Notes under the pieces: generated by a model
Databases searched by the model: none
Told to the model about the DNA's origin: nothing
What the model saw: only the letters and a program-made list of their open reading frames with translations
Position numbers and translations under genes: made by a program
Origin: Leclercia sp. UBA7405
GTDB lineage: Bacteria; Pseudomonadota; Gammaproteobacteria; Enterobacterales; Enterobacteriaceae
DNA length: 11,014 nt
NCBI GenBank assembly: GCA_002469605.1
Contig: DKMV01000317.1
Coordinates: 574-11,587, forward strand
Direction of reading: 5' to 3'
Part shown: in pieces, positions 7,239 through 11,014 of the stretch
Position numbering within the stretch: the first letter of the stretch is position 1
How the letters are laid out: every line of letters starts with the position of its first letter

Positions 7239-7826
7239 TTAATCGGTGGGTAAATGCTGACTGATAAAGTGGCTGGTCAGCGACTGGGCCAGGGTCTTAT
7301 CGAGCGGCTTGCCGCTCAGGGCCGCGCGCAGCCAGAGCCCGTCAATCAGGGCTGCAAGACCGTAGCCCGCCTCCTGCGCCTGCTCGCGCGGCAGCTCGCG
7401 GCGAAACTCGTACACCAGATTCGACAGCAGGCGGCGGCTGCTCACTTGCTGCAGACGGTAGAGCATCGGCTGGTGCATGCTGCTCGCCCAGAAGGCCAGC
7501 CAGGCCTTCATCGCCGCGCCGCTGATTTGGGTTTCATCGAAGTTGCCGCCGACGATCGCCTGTAATCGCTGCTCCGCGCTGCCGTCGGGCAGAGCGCGCA
7601 GGCGGCTTAAGACCGCATCGCGCAGCTGGCCGGTGATGTCGCGCATCGTCGCTTCCAGCAGACCGTTTTTATCCCTGAAGTAGTGGCTGATGATCCCGGT
7701 AGAGACGCCCGCCCGACGGGCGATCTGCGCGATGGTTGCATCGTGCATGCCCACTTCATTTATTGCTTCCAGCGTGGCGTCGATAAGCTGCCTGCGCCGG
7801 ATCGGCTGCATCCCCAGTTTGGGCAT
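7239..7826 (-). CDS. betI: Choline-sensing TetR-family repressor BetI
   Basis: Repressor of the bet genes; in E. coli it is released when choline is present. The 195 residues equal the E. coli length. A TetR-type N-terminal helix-turn-helix is visible ([20 protein letters not shown], about residues 32-51), followed by an all-helical ligand domain with the conserved [20 protein letters not shown]. The start at 7826 gives [13 protein letters not shown] as in E. coli; GGAG lies 8 bases before it. An in-frame ATG at 7844 has no ribosome site and would add six residues, so I rejected it. It is the first gene of betIBA and lies divergent to betT; the BetI-type palindrome lies within the control region about 50 bases upstream. 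Confidence 0.97.
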   Translation of the reverse strand: MPKLGMQPIRRRQLIDATLEAINEVGMHDATIAQIARRAGVSTGIISHYFRDKNGLLEATMRDITGQLRDAVLSRLRALPDGSAEQRLQAIVGGNFDETQISGAAMKAWLAFWASSMHQPMLYRLQQVSSRRLLSNLVYEFRRELPREQAQEAGYGLAALIDGLWLRAALSGKPLDKTLAQSLTSHFISQHLPTD

Positions 7827-7859
7827 TATTGCCACTCCATTCATCAGCGTTGGTTATGT

Positions 7860-7888
7860 ATTAAAGCGGTTTTTGATTGGACGTTCAA
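7860..7888 (-). promoter_or_regulatory. betIBA promoter
   Basis: On the minus strand -35 TTGAAC (7883-7888) and -10 TTTAAT (7860-7865) are separated by 17 bases, placing the transcript start near 7853, about 27 bases before the betI ATG. The -35 lies inside the BetI-type palindrome, which explains repression. In E. coli this promoter is induced by osmotic stress and choline. Confidence 0.65.
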
Positions 7889-7889
7889 T
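7876..7889. promoter_or_regulatory. BetI-type operator in the betT-betI control region
   Basis: ATTGGACGTTCAAT is a palindrome around ACGT with a single mismatched pair (G7880/T7885). It lies between the divergent betT and betI genes and overlaps the leftward -35, the expected place for the BetI site that controls both directions in E. coli. The betT promoter is not clear: TTGGAC (7877-7882) could be its -35, with TTAATT (7902-7907) as a poor -10 at 19 bases. Confidence 0.65.
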
Positions 7890-7954
7890 ATAAAATGTGT
7901 CTTAATTGTTGCGATTTTGGATTTCAATAGTTACAAAAAAGGTGGGGATACTGG

Positions 7955-9988
7955 ATGACAGATCTTTCGCAGAACAGAGAAAAGGACAAAATCAATCCTG
8001 TTGTGTTCTACACGTCCGCAGGACTGATTTTGTTGTTTTCCCTGACGACGATCTTCTTTAGAGAGTTTTCGGCCGAGTGGATTGGACGCACCCTCAACTG
8101 GGTGTCGAAGACCTTCGGCTGGTACTATTTGCTGGCGGCGACGCTCTATATTGTTTTTGTGGTCTGCATTGCCTGCTCGCGCTTTGGCTCGGTCAAGCTC
8201 GGGCCCGAGCAGTCAAAACCGGAGTTCAGCCTGCTGAGCTGGGCGGCCATGCTGTTTGCCGCCGGGATTGGCATCGATCTGATGTTCTTCTCGGTGGCCG
8301 AACCGGTGACGCAGTATATGCAGCCGCCGGAAGGGGCGGGGCAGACGATGGAGGCCGCGCGCCAGGCGATGGTCTGGACGTTGTTCCACTACGGCCTGAC
8401 CGGCTGGTCGATGTATGCCCTGATGGGGATGGCGCTCGGATACTTTAGCTATCGTTATAATTTGCCCCTGACTATCCGCTCTGCGCTCTATCCGATCTTC
8501 GGTAAAAAGATTAACGGACCCATCGGCCACAGCGTGGATATTGCGGCGGTGATTGGCACCATCTTCGGCATTGCCACCACGCTTGGGATCGGCGTGGTGC
8601 AGCTCAACTATGGCCTGAGCGTGCTCTTTGATATCCCGGACTCGATGGCGGCCAAAGCGGCGCTGATTGCGCTGTCGGTGATTATCGCCACCATATCGGT
8701 CACCTCCGGGGTCGATAAGGGCATCCGCGTGCTTTCCGAGCTGAACGTGGCGCTGGCGCTGGGCTTAATCCTGTTTGTGCTCTTTATGGGCGACACCTCG
8801 TTCCTGCTCAACGCCTTAGTGCTGAACGTCGGTGACTATGTGAACCGCTTTATGGGCATGACGCTGAACAGCTTCGCCTTTGATCGCCCGGTGGAGTGGA
8901 TGAACAACTGGACGCTCTTCTTCTGGGCGTGGTGGGTGGCGTGGTCGCCGTTCGTTGGCCTGTTCCTGGCGCGTATTTCGCGTGGGCGCACCATCCGTCA
9001 GTTTGTGCTGGGTACGCTGATTATTCCGTTCACCTTTACCCTTCTGTGGCTGTCGGTCTTTGGCAACAGCGCCCTGCACGAGATCATTCACGGCGATGCG
9101 GCCTTTGCCCAGGAGGCGATGGCGCACCCGGAGCGCGGCTTCTATAGCCTGCTGGCGCAGTATCCCGCCTTTACCTTTAGCGCCTCGGTGGCCACCATCA
9201 CCGGCCTGCTGTTCTACGTCACCTCGGCGGACTCCGGCGCGCTGGTGCTGGGGAACTTCACCTCGAAGCTGAAGGACATTAACAGCGATGCGCCGAACTG
9301 GCTGCGGATCTTCTGGTCGGTGGCTATCGGTCTGCTGACGCTTGGCATGCTGATGACCAACGGCATTTCGGCCCTGCAAAACACCACGGTGATCATGGGG
9401 CTGCCGTTCAGCTTTGTAATCTTCTTTGTGATGGCGGGGCTCTATAAGTCGCTGAAGGTGGAAGATTATCGCCGGGAGAGCGCCAACCGGGATACCGCCC
9501 CGCGCCCGATGGGAACCCAGGATCGCCTGAGCTGGAAGAAGCGCCTGTCGCGCCTGATGAACTATCCTGGCACGCGCTATACCAGCCAGATGATGGAGAC
9601 GGTCTGTTTCCCGGCGATGGAAGAGGTGGCTCAGGAGCTGAAGCTGCGCGGCGCACGCGTCGAGTTGAAAAACCTGCCGCCGGAAGAGGGCGAGACCCTG
9701 GGGCATCTGGATCTGCTGGTGGATATGGGCGACGAACAGAACTTTGTCTACCAGATCTGGCCGCAGCAGTATTCGGTGCCGGGCTTTACCTACCGCGCCC
9801 GTAGCGGTAAATCCACCTACTACCGGCTGGAGACCTTCCTGCTGGAGGGGAGCCAGGGGAATGACCTGATGGATTACAGCAAAGAGCAGGTGATTACCGA
9901 TATTCTGGATCAGTACGAGCGGCACCTGAACTTTATCCACCTGCACAGGGAGGCGCCGGGGAATAGCGTTATGTTCCCGGACGTGTAG
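7955..9988 (+). CDS. betT: High-affinity choline:proton symporter BetT
   Basis: Inner-membrane BCCT-family transporter that imports choline, driven by protons, for conversion to glycine betaine. The 677 residues equal the E. coli length, and the two are nearly identical in the membrane part. About 12 helices span residues ~15-510. The BCCT tryptophan-rich signature WTLFFWAWWVAWSPFVGLFL lies at about 318-337, followed by ARISRGRTIRQF. Residues ~510-677 form the long hydrophilic C-terminal tail that, in BetT, takes part in osmotic activation. The ATG follows AGGTGGGG at about 8 bases, and the protein begins MTDLSQNREKDKINPVVFY as in E. coli. It diverges from betIBA over a 128-base control region and is followed by a 12-bp hairpin. 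In E. coli it is repressed by BetI and by ArcA in low oxygen; only the BetI palindrome is visible here. Confidence 0.98.
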   Translation: MTDLSQNREKDKINPVVFYTSAGLILLFSLTTIFFREFSAEWIGRTLNWVSKTFGWYYLLAATLYIVFVVCIACSRFGSVKLGPEQSKPEFSLLSWAAMLFAAGIGIDLMFFSVAEPVTQYMQPPEGAGQTMEAARQAMVWTLFHYGLTGWSMYALMGMALGYFSYRYNLPLTIRSALYPIFGKKINGPIGHSVDIAAVIGTIFGIATTLGIGVVQLNYGLSVLFDIPDSMAAKAALIALSVIIATISVTSGVDKGIRVLSELNVALALGLILFVLFMGDTSFLLNALVLNVGDYVNRFMGMTLNSFAFDRPVEWMNNWTLFFWAWWVAWSPFVGLFLARISRGRTIRQFVLGTLIIPFTFTLLWLSVFGNSALHEIIHGDAAFAQEAMAHPERGFYSLLAQYPAFTFSASVATITGLLFYVTSADSGALVLGNFTSKLKDINSDAPNWLRIFWSVAIGLLTLGMLMTNGISALQNTTVIMGLPFSFVIFFVMAGLYKSLKVEDYRRESANRDTAPRPMGTQDRLSWKKRLSRLMNYPGTRYTSQMMETVCFPAMEEVAQELKLRGARVELKNLPPEEGETLGHLDLLVDMGDEQNFVYQIWPQQYSVPGFTYRARSGKSTYYRLETFLLEGSQGNDLMDYSKEQVITDILDQYERHLNFIHLHREAPGNSVMFPDV

Positions 9989-10000
9989 ATGTGTTGAGGG

Positions 10001-10030
10001 ATCGGCGCCGTACTGGGATACGGCGCCGAT
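10001..10030. terminator. Hairpin after betT, between convergent betT and hcp
   Basis: A perfect 12-bp stem ATCGGCGCCGTA / TACGGCGCCGAT with a 6-base loop (CTGGGA) begins 12 bases after the betT stop. The T run after it is weak on the plus strand (AGTTT) and absent on the minus strand. A terminator for betT, possibly for both directions, is the likely role. Confidence 0.65.
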
Positions 10031-10048
10031 AGTTTGGGGTAGAAGAGA

Positions 10049-10549
10049 TCATACGTCTGTTGATTCTCTCTTTTCTGGTTTAAGCCAGGCATCACTATAT
10101 TTGATATTACTTTTAACGTAGTGCCACTCAATACTGCGTGAGCGAAGCTTTACCACCTCATGCATATTGGGCGCCGAGCTGCCCGGATAATAGACATGGG
10201 TAAATTCCACGGCGGCGATAACCACGCTATCAAGCGTGATGGTATAGATTTCGGTTTCGATACCGGCATCAGCAATTTCATAATATTTGATAACCGCTTT
10301 TTGCAGGCGCTTGCTTTCGCAAACGGCGACGGCGAGCCAAGGACTAATCCTGTCCAGTTGCTTATGTAGGACCACAGGATCGTGTTGTCTCGTGCCGGTC
10401 ATATTTCCGGTATGGCCATCGACGCTCTGTTTTACGCCATAGCTACTGTTCATGATCTCTATCGCACCTTCACGGCCTGGCATCACGCAGTTACCCTGAA
10501 CCTGCGTTCCATTTTCGTCGTAGAGAAATAAATAAGCGGGTAGTGACAT
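10049..10549 (-). CDS. Hcp-family type VI secretion tube protein (orphan copy)
   Basis: A 166-residue protein that matches the Hcp/TssD family over its length. Visible family segments: MSLPAYLFL at the N-terminus, VVLHKQLDRISPWLAVAV (the Hcp VHKPL...SP.L region), KAVIKYYE, ETEIYTITLDSVVIAAVEF and, near the end, VKLRSRSIEWHYVKSNIKYSDAW. Hcp forms stacked hexameric rings, the inner tube of the type VI secretion system, and also carries effectors in its lumen. No other tube, sheath or baseplate gene is in the window, so this is an orphan copy or the edge of a larger cluster. Its ATG overlaps the stop of the upstream lipoprotein gene (TAATG), with AGGAG 8 bases before the ATG inside that gene, so the two are translationally coupled. 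The residues after EWHYVK (KPEKRESTDV) form only a short tail, with no toxin domain. Confidence 0.85.
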   Translation of the reverse strand: MSLPAYLFLYDENGTQVQGNCVMPGREGAIEIMNSSYGVKQSVDGHTGNMTGTRQHDPVVLHKQLDRISPWLAVAVCESKRLQKAVIKYYEIADAGIETEIYTITLDSVVIAAVEFTHVYYPGSSAPNMHEVVKLRSRSIEWHYVKSNIKYSDAWLKPEKRESTDV

Positions 10550-10905
10550 TAGAATTCTCCTGTATGTGTTAACATTCCGTTATTATCAATAAAAAACTCA
10601 TGATGATAATCTTTGTTATTTAGTCCGTAGGAAACGGTATAGCTATATCCATATTTCCATTTAATGTTTATACAGGTATTGGGATAAGATACATTGAGGT
10701 TGATATTATCAGAAGCTTTAATTATAGGGCTTTTTAGATTTTCACTCGAATAAATAACATAATAATCTAACACGTCGTTCTTATTGATGCTAAAACAAAG
10801 ATAATCTCCATTAATAAATGTGGAGCGGGTTTTTGGTGCTCGTTTGCCGCCGGGGCAGCCCGTTAATAATGAGCATAACAGCAAGATCAGTATTGTTTTT
10901 TTCAT
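10549..10905 (-). CDS. Lipoprotein, putative type VI secretion immunity protein
   Basis: A 118-residue exported lipoprotein. Residues 1-16 form the signal peptide (MKKTILILLLCSLLTG) and Cys17 completes the lipobox LTGC, followed by PGGKR; with Pro at +2 it should reach the outer membrane, facing the periplasm. The mature part is small and beta-rich in appearance, with two cysteines (Cys37 in GDYLCFSI, Cys78 in YPNTCINI) that could form a disulfide, and a C-terminal motif YHHEFFIDNNGMLT. The CPGG start, CFS and FIDNN pattern resembles a widespread enterobacterial family annotated as putative type VI immunity lipoproteins; this is from memory. AAGGA lies 9 bases before the ATG. Its ATG overlaps the stop of the upstream partial gene (ATGA) and its stop overlaps hcp (TAATG). 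Base use is much richer in A+T than in the bet genes, a common sign of transfer in toxin/immunity genes. Which toxin it would neutralise is unknown. Confidence 0.8.
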   Translation of the reverse strand: MKKTILILLLCSLLTGCPGGKRAPKTRSTFINGDYLCFSINKNDVLDYYVIYSSENLKSPIIKASDNINLNVSYPNTCINIKWKYGYSYTVSYGLNNKDYHHEFFIDNNGMLTHTGEF

Positions 10906-11014
10906 CCAGGAAATCCTTTCAGGATATTTTGATATTTTTGTAAAATGTAATAGATGGTTTCATTAAGGTGTAAATCCCGGTAATCTAATAGATATGCATT
11001 ACTTTCCAGTCCGT
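10902..11014 (-). CDS. C-terminal end of an unknown gene, candidate effector (runs off window)
   Basis: An open frame enters from the right edge (first whole codon at 11012-11010) and ends with TGA at 10904-10902. The 36 visible residues read GLESNAYLLDYRDLHLNETI, then YYILQKYQNILKGFPG. I do not recognise the family. It is taken as real because its stop overlaps the start of the immunity-type lipoprotein by four bases (ATGA), the frame stays open to the window edge, and the two other frames on this strand have stops. In type VI loci the gene before an immunity lipoprotein is often the cognate effector, so that is the first thing to consider; it is inference from position only. The segment is as rich in A+T as the lipoprotein gene. 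Confidence 0.6.
   Translation of the reverse strand, partial: GLESNAYLLDYRDLHLNETIYYILQKYQNILKGFPG

Noticed and set aside
5813..7264. Long plus-strand frame of 483 residues opposite betB
   Set aside because: High-GC antisense shadow of betB; rich in His, Arg and Ala with no family marks.
8816..9946. Minus-strand frame of 376 residues opposite betT
   Set aside because: Antisense shadow of betT; no ribosome site or recognisable domain.
1..11014. CRISPR arrays, tRNA or rRNA genes, insertion sequences, phage genes
   Set aside because: No regularly spaced repeats, clover-leaf sequences, transposase frames or integrase frames were seen on either strand.

Overview
The window looks like chromosome of an enterobacterium close to Enterobacter, Leclercia or Klebsiella. 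The bet genes (betT, betI, betB, betA) read almost residue for residue like the Escherichia coli proteins, the order and divergent layout are the same, and most of the sequence is GC-rich. Two stretches are visibly richer in A+T: the small multidrug resistance (SMR) gene pair (about 1240-2010) and the right end (about 10550-11014).

Layout, left to right. (1) 1-146, minus: the first 48 codons of ugpC, the ATPase of the glycerol-3-phosphate importer. (2) 147-1223, minus: one open frame that joins the N-terminal third of a choline-lyase-like glycyl radical enzyme to the last ~61 residues of the permease UgpE. The join lies at the sequence QYLWPLL, which suits both families. (3) 1237-1912, minus: two adjacent SMR transporters directly upstream of, and probably co-transcribed with, the glycyl radical enzyme. 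(4) 2018-3476, minus: a YheO-like regulator and a PhzF-family protein whose ends overlap, with a good promoter and an inverted repeat in front. (5) 3669-4025, plus: an unrecognised small lipoprotein. (6) 4075-9988: the complete bet locus, betIBA leftward and betT rightward from a shared control region with a BetI-type palindrome. (7) 10049-11014, minus: the end of an unknown gene, a lipoprotein of the type VI secretion immunity kind, and an Hcp-family protein, all overlapping end to end.

How the genes work together. BetT imports choline; BetA and BetB oxidise it through betaine aldehyde to the osmoprotectant glycine betaine; BetI represses when choline is absent. The SMR pair plus a CutC-like glycyl radical enzyme resembles part of an anaerobic choline (trimethylamine-lyase) cluster. 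That would put two opposite fates for quaternary amines within 10 kb, but the lyase here is cut off before its catalytic Cys and radical Gly and cannot work. The fusion to UgpE is the most unusual object in the window. It is either a real deletion or rearrangement at a short shared sequence, or an assembly join made at that sequence. The right end is the most likely place for a little-described effector/immunity unit.
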